DNA from: Paraburkholderia sartisoli
Lineage (GTDB): Bacteria; Pseudomonadota; Gammaproteobacteria; Burkholderiales; Burkholderiaceae
Length of the DNA: 64,000 nt
NCBI RefSeq assembly: GCF_900107685.1
Contig: NZ_FNRQ01000001.1
Span: 806,001 to 870,000 of the forward strand
Direction of reading: 5' to 3'
Made by a program: the position numbers and the translations under genes. Below are positions 43,367 through 52,108 of the stretch, piece by piece (the stretch's first letter is position 1; each line of letters begins with the position of its first letter). The notes under the pieces are model-generated. The model worked only from the letters and a program-made list of their open reading frames with translations, was not told the origin of the DNA and did not search any database.

Positions 43367-43391
43367 GGCGGCATTCAACTGCCGCTTTTTT
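43367..43391 (+). terminator. Attenuator-like hairpin between rpmF and plsX
   Basis: GCGGCA (43368-43373) and TGCCGC (43380-43385) pair over a 6-base loop and are followed by TTTTTT; A5 precedes the stem. It lies 93 bases after rpmF and ends 23 bases before the plsX ATG. It should let part of the transcripts stop after rpmF. Confidence 0.7.
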
Positions 43392-43414
43392 GTGCCTGAA
43401 ATTCGTCGCATTCC

Positions 43415-44545
43415 ATGACTGTAAAGCTCACGATCGATTGCATGGGAGGCGACCACGGCCCGTCCGTGACCGTTCCCGCGGCTGTCAGCTTCGTTCGTTC
43501 GCATCCCGGCGCGCACCTGATGCTCGTCGGCATCGAAACCGCGATCCGGGCCCAGCTGAAGAAGTTGAAGGCACTGGACGAGCCGGCGCTGACGGTCGTC
43601 GCGGCCACCGAGATCGTCGCCATGGACGATCCGGTCGAAGTCGCCCTGCGCAAAAAGAAAGACTCGTCGATGCGCGTCGCGCTGAACCGCGTCAAGGAAG
43701 GCGAGGCGCAGGCCTTCATCTCCGCCGGCAATACCGGCGCGCTGATGGCGGTTTCCCGTTATGTGCTGAAAACGCTCCCGGGCATCGAGCGCCCGGCGAT
43801 CGCGTTCGCCCTGCCGAACCGCATCGGCTACACGATGATGCTGGACCTTGGCGCCAACGTCGACTGCGAGCCGCAGCATCTGCTGCAGTTCGCCGAGATG
43901 GGGCACGCGCTCGTGTCCGCGCTCGAAGGCAGGGAGCGGCCCACCATCGGCCTGCTCAACATCGGTGAAGAAGTCATCAAGGGCAACGAGACGATCAAGC
44001 GCGCCGGCGAACTGCTGCGTGCAAGCACGCTCAACTTCCGCGGCAATGTAGAGGGCGACGATATCTATAAAGGTACCGTCGACGTCATCGTTTGCGATGG
44101 CTTCGTCGGCAATGTCGCGCTGAAGACGTCGGAAGGGCTCGCGCAGATGCTTTCCGATATCATCAAGGAAGAGTTCGGCCGTTCGTGGCTCACGAAACTG
44201 ATGGCCGTTCTCGCATTGCCGGTATTGATGCGTTTCAAGAAGCGCGTCGACCACCGGCAATACAATGGTGCGGTGCTGCTCGGGTTGCGCAGTCTCGTGA
44301 TCAAAAGCCACGGTTCGGCCGATTCCTATGCGTTTGAGTGGGCGATCAAACGCGGGTATGATGCCGTCAAAAATGGCGTGCTCGAACGCCTTGCATCCGC
44401 GATGGAAGAGAATGCGGGTCCTCTCGAACAGGCGGCACGTGGGGCAGCCCCCGGGGTGAACCCGGAGACAGGCGGCGCGGGTCAGGCCAGCCCGGTCGCG
44501 GGCCAGCCAGCCGATCCCTACGCTGCGCAATCCTCGAAGGCATAA
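43415..44545 (+). CDS. plsX: Phosphate acyltransferase PlsX
   Basis: 376 residues. It converts acyl-ACP to acyl-phosphate, the first step to phosphatidate with PlsY. Conserved: [20 protein letters not shown] at the start, [20 protein letters not shown], and [20 protein letters not shown]. The last 35 residues are a Pro/Gly/Ala-rich tail, making it longer than the usual 330-350. Its TAA overlaps the fabH ATG. Confidence 0.97.
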   Translation: MTVKLTIDCMGGDHGPSVTVPAAVSFVRSHPGAHLMLVGIETAIRAQLKKLKALDEPALTVVAATEIVAMDDPVEVALRKKKDSSMRVALNRVKEGEAQAFISAGNTGALMAVSRYVLKTLPGIERPAIAFALPNRIGYTMMLDLGANVDCEPQHLLQFAEMGHALVSALEGRERPTIGLLNIGEEVIKGNETIKRAGELLRASTLNFRGNVEGDDIYKGTVDVIVCDGFVGNVALKTSEGLAQMLSDIIKEEFGRSWLTKLMAVLALPVLMRFKKRVDHRQYNGAVLLGLRSLVIKSHGSADSYAFEWAIKRGYDAVKNGVLERLASAMEENAGPLEQAARGAAPGVNPETGGAGQASPVAGQPADPYAAQSSKA

Positions 44546-45534
44546 TGGCTCAATCAACTATTTATTCCCGCGTGCTGGGCACCGGCAGCTATCTGCCGCC
44601 CGGACGTGTCACGAATCAGGACCTGGCTGTCCGTCTCGCGAAGCAGGGTGTCGAGACAAGCGACGAGTGGATCGTCGCGCGCACGGGCATTCATGCCCGT
44701 CATTTCGCGGAACCTGATGTCACCACGAGCGATCTCGCGCTGATCGCTTCGCAACGCGCGATCGAAGCGGCTGACATCGACCCGCAGTCCATCGATCTCA
44801 TCATCGTCGCTACGTCCACGCCGGATTTCGTTTTTCCGAGCACGGCGTGTCTGTTGCAGAACAAGCTCGGTATCAGGAACAACGGCGCGGCGCTCGACGT
44901 GCAGGCCGTGTGTTCCGGCTTCGCGTACGCAGTCGCCATGGCCGACAGCTTCATTCGCGGCGGGCAGCATCGTACGGCGCTGGTGATCGGCGCCGAGACG
45001 TTTTCGCGCATTCTCGATTTCAGCGACCGGACCACGTGCGTGCTGTTCGGCGACGGCGCCGGCGCGGTCATCCTGCAGGCGTCCGAAGAGCCGGGCGTGC
45101 TGGCGAGCGCGCTGCATGCCGACGGCAGCCATTCGAAGATCCTGTGTACGCCGGGCAACGTCAACGGCGGCGTGGTGGCGGGCAGCGCGTTCCTGTACAT
45201 GGACGGCCCGGCGGTGTTCAAGCTCGCCGTCAACGTGCTGGAAAAGGTCGCGGTCGAAGCGCTCGCCAAGGCCAACCTCGCGCCTGAGCAGATCGACTGG
45301 CTGATCCCGCATCAGGCCAACATCCGCATCATGCAAAGCACGTGTCGCAAGCTCGGTCTTTCGCAGGACCGGATGGTGGTTACTGTCGGCGAGCACGGCA
45401 ACACGTCGGCGGCTTCGATTCCGCTCGCGTTCGACGTCGCGGTTCGCGACGGGCGCATCAAGCGCGGTCAGAACGTGCTGATCGAAGGCGTGGGCGGCGG
45501 CTTTACGTGGGGCGCATCGGTCATCCGCTATTGA
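44545..45534 (+). CDS. fabH: 3-oxoacyl-ACP synthase III (KAS III)
   Basis: 329 residues. FabH starts fatty-acid synthesis by joining acetyl-CoA to malonyl-ACP. The triad is visible: Cys123 in [13 protein letters not shown], His in IPHQANIRI, Asn in [12 protein letters not shown]. Overlaps plsX by 1 base (TAATG). Confidence 0.97.
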   Translation: MAQSTIYSRVLGTGSYLPPGRVTNQDLAVRLAKQGVETSDEWIVARTGIHARHFAEPDVTTSDLALIASQRAIEAADIDPQSIDLIIVATSTPDFVFPSTACLLQNKLGIRNNGAALDVQAVCSGFAYAVAMADSFIRGGQHRTALVIGAETFSRILDFSDRTTCVLFGDGAGAVILQASEEPGVLASALHADGSHSKILCTPGNVNGGVVAGSAFLYMDGPAVFKLAVNVLEKVAVEALAKANLAPEQIDWLIPHQANIRIMQSTCRKLGLSQDRMVVTVGEHGNTSAASIPLAFDVAVRDGRIKRGQNVLIEGVGGGFTWGASVIRY

Positions 45535-45642
45535 TCGACAGGCTTGCGGCCAGCGCGGCGTTTCTGTATTTCGCTGCTGGTTGCGCCGTCTCATGGCGAT
45601 GTCGCGCGCGCGGCTCCACTTTTCACCGAATTTGAGGGCGAT

Positions 45643-46575
45643 ATGAAATTTGCGTTCGTTTTTCCTGGTCAGGGCTCGCAGTCGGTCGGCATGCTCAATG
45701 CATTCGCCGATCACGCCATCGTGCGCGAGACGGTTCAGGAAGCCTCCGACGCGCTCGGTCAGGATCTCGGCAAGCTGATCGCCGAAGGCCCGGCCGACGA
45801 TCTGAACCTCACCACCAATACCCAACCCGTCATGCTGACCGCTGCCTATGCGATCTATCGCGCGTGGCAGGCGGCGGGCGGCCCGGCGCCGGCGATCGTC
45901 GCGGGACACAGCCTCGGCGAATACACGGCGCTGGTCGCGGCCGGCGCGCTCGCGTTCCGCGATGCGGTCCCGCTCGTGCGCTTTCGCGCGCAGGCCATGC
46001 AGACGGCAGTGCCGGTCGGCCAGGGCGGCATGGCCGCGATTCTCGGTCTCGATGACGATACGGTGCGCGCGGTTTGCGCCGAAGTGTCGTCGGTGGGTGT
46101 CGTCGAGGCGGTGAATTTCAACGCGCCGTCGCAGGTCGTCATCGCGGGTCACAAGGCAGCCGTCGAAAAGGCGTGCGAAGTCGCCAAGGCGAAGGGCGCG
46201 AAGCGCGCGCTGCCGTTGCCGGTTTCCGCGCCATTCCACTCGTCGCTGCTGAAGCCGGCGTCGGACCAGTTGCGTGCGTATCTGGCGAGCGTGGACGTGC
46301 AGGTGCCGGCGATTCCGGTCATCAACAACGTCGACGTTGCCGTGGTTTCCGAACCGGCTGGCATCAAGGACGCGCTCGTGCGCCAGGCCGCTGGCGCGGT
46401 GCGCTGGGTGGAATGCGTGCAGGCGATGGCGGGCCAGGGCGTCACGCACGTCATCGAATGCGGTCCGGGCAAGGTGCTGGCAGGCCTGACAAAGCGCATC
46501 GACGGCAATCTCGTCGGTGCATCGATCGTCGATCCGGCATCGCTCGACGAAGCGCTCAAGCTCGCGACGGCGTAA
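45643..46575 (+). CDS. fabD: Malonyl-CoA:ACP transacylase
   Basis: 310 residues from the ATG at 45643. GQGSQ near the start and the nucleophile Ser90 in GHSLGEYTALVAAG are typical. The second catalytic His lies in the PVSAPFHSSLL block. It loads malonyl groups on ACP. It is 108 bases after fabH. Confidence 0.97.
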   Translation: MKFAFVFPGQGSQSVGMLNAFADHAIVRETVQEASDALGQDLGKLIAEGPADDLNLTTNTQPVMLTAAYAIYRAWQAAGGPAPAIVAGHSLGEYTALVAAGALAFRDAVPLVRFRAQAMQTAVPVGQGGMAAILGLDDDTVRAVCAEVSSVGVVEAVNFNAPSQVVIAGHKAAVEKACEVAKAKGAKRALPLPVSAPFHSSLLKPASDQLRAYLASVDVQVPAIPVINNVDVAVVSEPAGIKDALVRQAAGAVRWVECVQAMAGQGVTHVIECGPGKVLAGLTKRIDGNLVGASIVDPASLDEALKLATA

Positions 46576-46670
46576 TTCACCTTTGCCGCGGGTAGCCGGC
46601 GCAAGTCAGCCGCCCCGGCAGCAGAATCAACGATTTCAGCCCGCACTTCGCGGGCAATCCGGACATCAAG

Positions 46671-47420
46671 ATGGAAAAGACTCTCGACAGGCAGATCGCC
46701 ATTGTGACGGGCGCCTCGCGCGGCATCGGCCGGGCGATTGCGCTTGAACTGGCGCGCCAGGGTGCGACCGTGATCGGCACGGCCACGAGCGAAGCGGGTG
46801 CGACTGCGATCACCGAAGTATTCCGGGCCGAAGGTGTGAACGGTCGCGGCGCGGTGCTGGACGTGAACGACGCATCGGCCGTGGAAGCGTTGATCGACGG
46901 CACGGTGAAGGAATTCGGCGCGCTCAACGTGCTCGTGAACAATGCCGGCATCACGCAGGACCAGCTGGCCATGCGCATGAAAGACGACGAATGGGATTCG
47001 GTGGTCGACACCAACCTCAAGTCGGTTTTCCGTCTGTCGCGCGCCGTGCTGCGTCCGATGATGAAGGCGCGCGGCGGCCGGATCATCAACATTACGTCGG
47101 TGGTCGGCTCGGCGGGCAATCCGGGACAGGTGAACTACGCGGCGGCCAAGGCCGGCGTCGCGGGCATGACGCGGGCGCTCGCGCGCGAAATCGGCAGCCG
47201 CAACATCACGGTCAATTGCGTGGCGCCAGGTTTCATCGATACTGACATGACGAAGTCTTTGCCCGAAGAGCAGCAGGTCGCGCTTAAAACGCAGATTCCG
47301 CTTGGCCGTCTGGGCAGCCCGGAAGATATTGCGCACGCAGTCGTGTTTCTGGCTTCACCGCATGCTGGCTATATCACGGGCACGACGCTGCACGTGAATG
47401 GCGGCATGTACATGTCGTAA
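46671..47420 (+). CDS. fabG: 3-oxoacyl-ACP reductase
   Basis: 249 residues, a short-chain dehydrogenase with TGASRGIG (residues 13-20), NNAG, and the catalytic Ser143, Tyr156 and Lys160 at standard spacing. It reduces 3-oxoacyl-ACP with NADPH in each elongation round. Confidence 0.97.
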   Translation: MEKTLDRQIAIVTGASRGIGRAIALELARQGATVIGTATSEAGATAITEVFRAEGVNGRGAVLDVNDASAVEALIDGTVKEFGALNVLVNNAGITQDQLAMRMKDDEWDSVVDTNLKSVFRLSRAVLRPMMKARGGRIINITSVVGSAGNPGQVNYAAAKAGVAGMTRALAREIGSRNITVNCVAPGFIDTDMTKSLPEEQQVALKTQIPLGRLGSPEDIAHAVVFLASPHAGYITGTTLHVNGGMYMS

Positions 47421-47522
47421 AAGTTTTCGTTTTTCATCAACGGCTTATACCTTTCGGGTAAACGTGCCGTGGGTGGTGAGTCAGCAACCGTGCGCGCCGC
47501 TTTTTTAGCGTGTCAAACCTGA

Positions 47523-47528
47523 TAAAAT
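47523..47528 (+). promoter_or_regulatory. Possible -10 box (TAAAAT) before acpP
   Basis: TAAAAT lies 43 bases before the acpP ATG; the -35 position is a T-run, not TTGACA-like. A separate acpP promoter would fit the high need for ACP, but the evidence is weak. Confidence 0.3.
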
Positions 47529-47570
47529 GCGCGCACCTGCATTTTTGAACTTCTTTCCCTTGGAGGGGTA

Positions 47571-47810
47571 ATGGACAATATCGAACAGCGCGTCAAGAAG
47601 ATCGTCGCAGAACAACTGGGCGTTGCCGAAGCAGAAATCAAGACCGAAGCATCGTTCGTGAACGACCTCGGCGCTGACTCGCTCGACACTGTCGAACTCG
47701 TGATGGCCCTCGAAGACGAATTCGGCATGGAAATTCCGGATGAAGAAGCCGAGAAGATCACGACCGTCCAGCAAGCGATCGACTACGCCCGCGCAAACGT
47801 CAAGGCCTAA
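47571..47810 (+). CDS. acpP: Acyl carrier protein
   Basis: 79 residues, highly acidic, with GGAGGGG before the ATG. Phosphopantetheine attaches to Ser37 in [12 protein letters not shown]. It carries the growing fatty-acyl chain and is recharged by acpS, found 13 kb further on. Confidence 0.98.
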   Translation: MDNIEQRVKKIVAEQLGVAEAEIKTEASFVNDLGADSLDTVELVMALEDEFGMEIPDEEAEKITTVQQAIDYARANVKA

Positions 47811-47838
47811 AGTCATCCGGACGATTTGCCAGGTTAAC

Positions 47839-47890
47839 AGCCACAGGGTTCACAGGGCATGTTCCTGTGGCCGCTGTGGCTTTTGCTTTT
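47839..47890 (+). terminator. Branched attenuator-like hairpin between acpP and fabF
   Basis: Outer stem AGCCACAG (47839-47846) with CTGTGGCT (47874-47881), nested stem CACAGG (47851-47856) with CCTGTG (47864-47869), then TTTTGCTTTTG. It is about 28 bases after the acpP stop and 25 bases before the fabF GTG. It may terminate a share of transcripts. Confidence 0.6.
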
Positions 47891-47914
47891 GTCATCTATG
47901 AAAACGAGGTTACC

Positions 47915-49153
47915 GTGAGCCGTCGTCGAGTTGTTGTTACAGGCCTGGGGCTGATTTCGCCTGTTGGCAATAATGTTGCCGACGGCTGGGCCAATCTGGT
48001 CGCCGGCAAATCCGGCATTGCCGACATCACGAAGTTCGATGCGTCGAACTTCTCGACCCGCTTCGCCGGCGAGGTCAAGGGCTTCAATATCGAGGACTAC
48101 ATCCCCGGTAAGGAAGCGCGCCACATGGATACGTTCATCCATTACGGCATCGCCGCCGGCATGCAGGCGATGCACGACAGCGGCCTCGAAATCACCGGGG
48201 AAAATGCGGAACGCGTCGGCGTGATCGTGGGTTCGGGTATCGGCGGCCTGCCGATGATCGAAATCACGCAGACCGAACTGCTGAATCGCGGTCCGCGCCG
48301 GATCTCGCCGTTCTTCGTGCCGGCGTCGATCATCAACATGATCTCCGGCCATCTGTCGATCAAGTTCGGCCTCAAGGGCCCGAACCTCGCGATCGTCACG
48401 GCCTGTACGACCGGTCTGCACTGCATCGGTGAAGCCTCGCGCCTGATCGAATACGGCGACTGCGACGTGATGATCGCAGGCGGCGCGGAAGCGACGGTGT
48501 CGCCGCTCGGTATCGGCGGCTTTGCGGCGGCGCGTGCGCTGTCGCAACGCAACGACGATCCGGCGACGGCCAGCCGTCCGTGGGACAAGGACCGCGACGG
48601 TTTCGTGCTGGGCGAGGGCGCGGGCGTGATGGTGCTCGAAGAGTACGAGCATGCAAAGGCGCGTGGCGCGAAGATCTACGCGGAAGTGTCCGGTTACGGC
48701 ATGAGCGGTGACGCGTACCACATGACCGCACCGCTCGAAGATGGCGATGGCGCACGCCGCTGCATGCTGGCTGCGATGAAGAACGCGGGTATCAACGCGG
48801 ATCAGGTGAGCTACCTGAACGCGCACGGTACCTCGACGCCGCTCGGCGATCTGGCTGAGACGACCGGTATCAAGCGCGCATTTGGCGATCACGCGAAGAA
48901 CATCGTCGTGAATTCGACCAAGTCGATGACCGGGCATCTGCTCGGCGGCGCGGGCGGACTCGAATCGGTGTTCACCGTGCTGGCCGTGCATCATCAGATC
49001 TCGCCGCCGACCATCAACATCTTCAACCAGGACCCGGCCTGCGATCTCGATTACTGCGCGAACACCGCGCGGGAAATGAAGATCGACGTCGCGCTGAAGA
49101 ACTCTTTCGGGTTCGGCGGCACGAACGGCACGCTGGTCTTCAAGCGCGCCTGA
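47915..49153 (+). CDS. fabF: 3-oxoacyl-ACP synthase II (KAS II)
   Basis: 412 residues, the normal length, from a GTG at 47915 preceded by GAGG. Catalytic Cys164 in [10 protein letters not shown], and the two His in [11 protein letters not shown] and [12 protein letters not shown]. It condenses malonyl-ACP with acyl-ACP and sets the membrane fatty-acid profile. Ends 4 bases before the next open frame. Confidence 0.97.
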   Translation: MSRRRVVVTGLGLISPVGNNVADGWANLVAGKSGIADITKFDASNFSTRFAGEVKGFNIEDYIPGKEARHMDTFIHYGIAAGMQAMHDSGLEITGENAERVGVIVGSGIGGLPMIEITQTELLNRGPRRISPFFVPASIINMISGHLSIKFGLKGPNLAIVTACTTGLHCIGEASRLIEYGDCDVMIAGGAEATVSPLGIGGFAAARALSQRNDDPATASRPWDKDRDGFVLGEGAGVMVLEEYEHAKARGAKIYAEVSGYGMSGDAYHMTAPLEDGDGARRCMLAAMKNAGINADQVSYLNAHGTSTPLGDLAETTGIKRAFGDHAKNIVVNSTKSMTGHLLGGAGGLESVFTVLAVHHQISPPTINIFNQDPACDLDYCANTAREMKIDVALKNSFGFGGTNGTLVFKRA

Positions 49154-49157
49154 CGGC

Positions 49158-49646
49158 TTGACGGTTCACGTCGAGACAGCTGATCCGGCGTATCTTGCCG
49201 GATCAGTGCCGCCCGACGGATCGCTCCGGCGTATCACGCTGCGGCGCTCCTGGGCGGTGCGTTGGGCGATCGCGATTTTCGTCGCGATCGCGACCTCGGC
49301 CACTTTTAGCTGCCTCGCGCTGCGTCCCGGCGCCGGGCCGGCGCTACCTCCAGCTTTCGCCGTTTTCATTCTGCTCACGGCCAGCGCATGCGGTTGGGAG
49401 CGCGCCCAGCCGCGATGGTTGAGAATCGGGGCAAACGGTCTGTGGCTGTGGAACGCGCGCGATGCAGCACCCGTTCAGGCCCGGATAACCGGCTGTTCGC
49501 AATGGAGCAACCGGCTCCTCGTTCTTGCGATCGAGGGGGAGCGCGGGCACCTCAAACCGTTGTTTATTGCGGCCGACGCAGTTCCGGCCAGCGTCTTCCT
49601 CGAACTGTCGGTCCTTGGCCGGCGCGGCTCTCCAGCTTCACTGTAA
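49158..49646 (+). CDS. Two-helix membrane protein, possibly YgfX-like, before rpoE
   Basis: 162 residues from a TTG that lies 4 bases after the fabF stop; no ATG or GTG start fits near the N-terminus. Two membrane segments at about residues 34-55 and 62-78, then a soluble part with alternating Trp and Leu (RWLRIGANGLWLWNA, then QWSNRLLVLAIEGERGHLKP). This two-helix plus beta-like layout resembles YgfX family proteins, but the match is by eye. It sits between fabF and rpoE, where beta-proteobacteria often have an uncharacterised gene. Confidence 0.7.
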   Translation: MTVHVETADPAYLAGSVPPDGSLRRITLRRSWAVRWAIAIFVAIATSATFSCLALRPGAGPALPPAFAVFILLTASACGWERAQPRWLRIGANGLWLWNARDAAPVQARITGCSQWSNRLLVLAIEGERGHLKPLFIAADAVPASVFLELSVLGRRGSPASL

Positions 49647-49695
49647 AGACTGTAACCACTGTTACCAGCGTAACGTGACGCGATGATGGGGACGC

Positions 49696-49701
49696 TACAA
49701 T
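49696..49701 (+). promoter_or_regulatory. Possible -10 box (TACAAT) before rpoE
   Basis: TACAAT lies 41 bases before the rpoE GTG. Upstream GTGACG is a partial -35 match at 15-base spacing. The whole 95-base gap should hold the rpoE promoter. Confidence 0.35.
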
Positions 49702-49741
49702 GGTGCCCCGCCATGCACCCTATAGTTAACGGATTTATCAG

Positions 49742-50341
49742 GTGAGCGAAAAAGAAATTGATCAGGTGCTGGTCGAACGCGTCCAGAAGGGCGACAAGGC
49801 CGCGTTCGAGCTTCTGGTCACCAAATACCACCGCAAGATCATCCGGCTGATCTCGCGCCTCGTGCGGGACCCCGCCGAGGTCGAGGACGTGGCCCAGGAC
49901 GCCTTTATCAAGGCGTATCGGGCACTTCCCCAGTTTCGCGGCGAATCCGCGTTTTATACGTGGTTGTACCGTATTGCGGTGAATACGGCAAAGAACTACC
50001 TTGCGACCCAGAGCCGGCGAGCGCCAACTTCGACCGAAGCGGATGCTGAAGAAGCTGAAACTTTCTCGGATGCCGACCAACTAAGGGATATCAACACGCC
50101 TGAGTCGATGTTGATGAGCAAGCAGATCGCTGAGACGGTCAATGCTGCAATGGCGGTTTTACCGGAAGAGTTGCGCACCGCCATTACTCTTCGTGAAATT
50201 GAAGGTTTGAGTTACGAAGAAATCGCTGAGATGATGGGGTGCCCTATCGGTACCGTCAGATCGCGGATTTTTCGCGCTCGCGAAGCCATTGCGGCAAAAT
50301 TGCGTCCGTTGCTTGACACACCCGAGGGCAAGCGCTGGTAA
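49742..50341 (+). CDS. rpoE: RNA polymerase sigma-E factor (ECF)
   Basis: 199 residues from a GTG. Sigma region 2 (VEDVAQDAFIKAYRALPQFR) and region 4 (LPEELRTAITLREIEGLSYE, GTVRSRIFRAREAI) are typical of RpoE/AlgU. It directs the envelope-stress response. It is followed by its anti-sigma gene, with the stop overlapping a possible ATG (TAATG). Confidence 0.97.
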   Translation: MSEKEIDQVLVERVQKGDKAAFELLVTKYHRKIIRLISRLVRDPAEVEDVAQDAFIKAYRALPQFRGESAFYTWLYRIAVNTAKNYLATQSRRAPTSTEADAEEAETFSDADQLRDINTPESMLMSKQIAETVNAAMAVLPEELRTAITLREIEGLSYEEIAEMMGCPIGTVRSRIFRAREAIAAKLRPLLDTPEGKRW

Positions 50342-50391
50342 TGGCCAGCCGGACGGGCAGGGACGCAGTATCTGGGTTAGGTGGTGTCACT

Positions 50392-51042
50392 ATGAGTGTC
50401 AGCAAGATGGGGAGCATCATGGGGTCGGTCTCGATGCAATCGCAAGCAAGCTCGCGAGGCGAGCGTCTGTCCGCTTTTGTCGACGGAGAGCTGTCCGGCG
50501 AAGAGCATCTGAACAAATTTATCGCGGATCTGAATCGTGAAGACCGCGCGGTGTGGGCGGATTACCACCTGATCGGCGACGCATTGCGTTCCGACGATCT
50601 GGCCGCGAGTCCGGCTGCCAGTCGGGCGTTCATGGCGGGCTTTGCGGCACGCTTCGAATCGGAGGCGCACGTGCTCGCGCCGGCGGGGATGCCAGTCGCG
50701 CAACGTTTGCTGGCGCTGCGCCGGCGGGTTTTGCCAGCGTTTGCAGTGGCCGCCGCCGCGGCAACACTCACGTGGATCGTCGTTCCGCAACTGCAAGGTG
50801 CCGGAACCACGTCCGGTGGCGCGCAGATGGCTTCGGTATCGCCCGATTCCATGCAGCGTGTGGCGATGGCCTCGGTGCCGGTCGCGAGCGTGCGGCCGGC
50901 CGTGCAGGAGGTGAACATCATCCGCGACGCCAATCTCGACCAGTATCTGGAAGCCCATCAGCAGTTCGCCCAGCAGCCGGTCGTTCCGGGCTCGATGCCG
51001 CTGATTCGTGCTGCCGCTGCCGTGACCTCGCAGGACCAATAG
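50392..51042 (+). CDS. Anti-sigma-E factor (RseA/MucA)
   Basis: About 216 residues from the ATG at 50392 (AGGTGG 7 bases upstream), or 233 from the ATG at 50341 overlapping the rpoE stop. The N-terminal anti-sigma part has ERLSAFVDGELSGEEHLNKF. One membrane helix at about residues 115-140 (AFAVAAAAATLTWIV) leads to a periplasmic tail. It holds RpoE at the membrane until cleaved under stress. Confidence 0.88.
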   Translation: MSVSKMGSIMGSVSMQSQASSRGERLSAFVDGELSGEEHLNKFIADLNREDRAVWADYHLIGDALRSDDLAASPAASRAFMAGFAARFESEAHVLAPAGMPVAQRLLALRRRVLPAFAVAAAAATLTWIVVPQLQGAGTTSGGAQMASVSPDSMQRVAMASVPVASVRPAVQEVNIIRDANLDQYLEAHQQFAQQPVVPGSMPLIRAAAAVTSQDQ

Positions 51043-51045
51043 TTG

Positions 51046-52089
51046 ATGCAGACTCCGTGGTTCAATAAAACGACAAACTGGGGGCGGCTGCCGGCATTTC
51101 TGTTCTGTGCAGCCGTACTGCTTTCCACGACATCCCGCGTTTTCGCGCAATCCCGGGATCCGGCGACCGACCAGCGCACGGCGGCCGACTGGCTCAACCG
51201 GATCCATCAGGCTGCGCAGCAGCAGAATTACGAGGGTGCGTTCGTCTATCAGCGCGGTTCATTCGTGCAGTCGTCGCGCATTTCACATTACGCGACGCGT
51301 AACGACGGCGAATACGAGCAGCTGGAAAGCCTCGACGGCAAGCCGCGCAAGATGCTGCGCCATAACGACGACCTCTATACGTTCGTGCCCGAACGTCATC
51401 TGTGTGTCGTCGAGAAACGCCAGAACAAGGATTCGTTCCCCGCGCTGCTGTCCGCGCCGGGCGATCAGGTGCTGTCGGTCTACGAACCAAAGCTGCTTGG
51501 CACCGATCGCGTGGCGGGAATCGACAGCCAGGTGATCGAGCTCGATCCGAAGGACGCGTACCGCTACGCCTACAAACTGTGGGCCGACACGAAAACGGGG
51601 CTGCTGCTGCGTGCGCAGACGCTTGATCCGGCCGGTCAGGTACTCGAACAGCTGTCGTTTTCGCAGATCCGTATCGGCGTGCCGGTCGACAAGACGGCCA
51701 TCGTCAACGGCATTCGCAACACGGCTGGGTGGACGGTGGTGCATCCGCCGATCGAACCGGTCAACATGGAAGCGCAAGGCTGGCAGATGCCGCCGACCGT
51801 TCCGGGTTTCCGCAAGATTCGTGAGTTGCGCCGCCCGATGGCCGCGCGCGACGCTGGCGACCCGACCATTCCGGTGGATCAGGCGGTGTTTTCGGACGGT
51901 CTCGCGGCCATTTCGATTTTCGTCGAACCTGTCGAGAAGAACACGCGCAAGGAGGGGACGGGCAGTAGCGGTGCCACGCATGTGCTCGTGAAGCGCCACG
52001 GCGATTTCTGGATTACCCTGCTCGGGGAAGTGCCCCAGGCCACGTTGCAGCAATTCGCGTCTGCCATAGAATACAAGGCTACAAAGTAA
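51046..52089 (+). CDS. Periplasmic sigma-E regulator (RseB/MucB)
   Basis: 347 residues with a signal peptide (cut near SRVFA/QSRD). The MucB/RseB fold is seen in ADWLNRIHQAAQQQNYEGAF, VYQRGSFVQSSRISHYATRN and the C-terminal FWITLLGEVPQATLQQFASA. It shields the anti-sigma factor from proteases. TTG at 51043 is a possible earlier start directly after the previous stop. Confidence 0.9.
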   Translation: MQTPWFNKTTNWGRLPAFLFCAAVLLSTTSRVFAQSRDPATDQRTAADWLNRIHQAAQQQNYEGAFVYQRGSFVQSSRISHYATRNDGEYEQLESLDGKPRKMLRHNDDLYTFVPERHLCVVEKRQNKDSFPALLSAPGDQVLSVYEPKLLGTDRVAGIDSQVIELDPKDAYRYAYKLWADTKTGLLLRAQTLDPAGQVLEQLSFSQIRIGVPVDKTAIVNGIRNTAGWTVVHPPIEPVNMEAQGWQMPPTVPGFRKIRELRRPMAARDAGDPTIPVDQAVFSDGLAAISIFVEPVEKNTRKEGTGSSGATHVLVKRHGDFWITLLGEVPQATLQQFASAIEYKATK

Positions 52090-52108
52090 TCCTCCGGCTC
52101 AAGACCTT

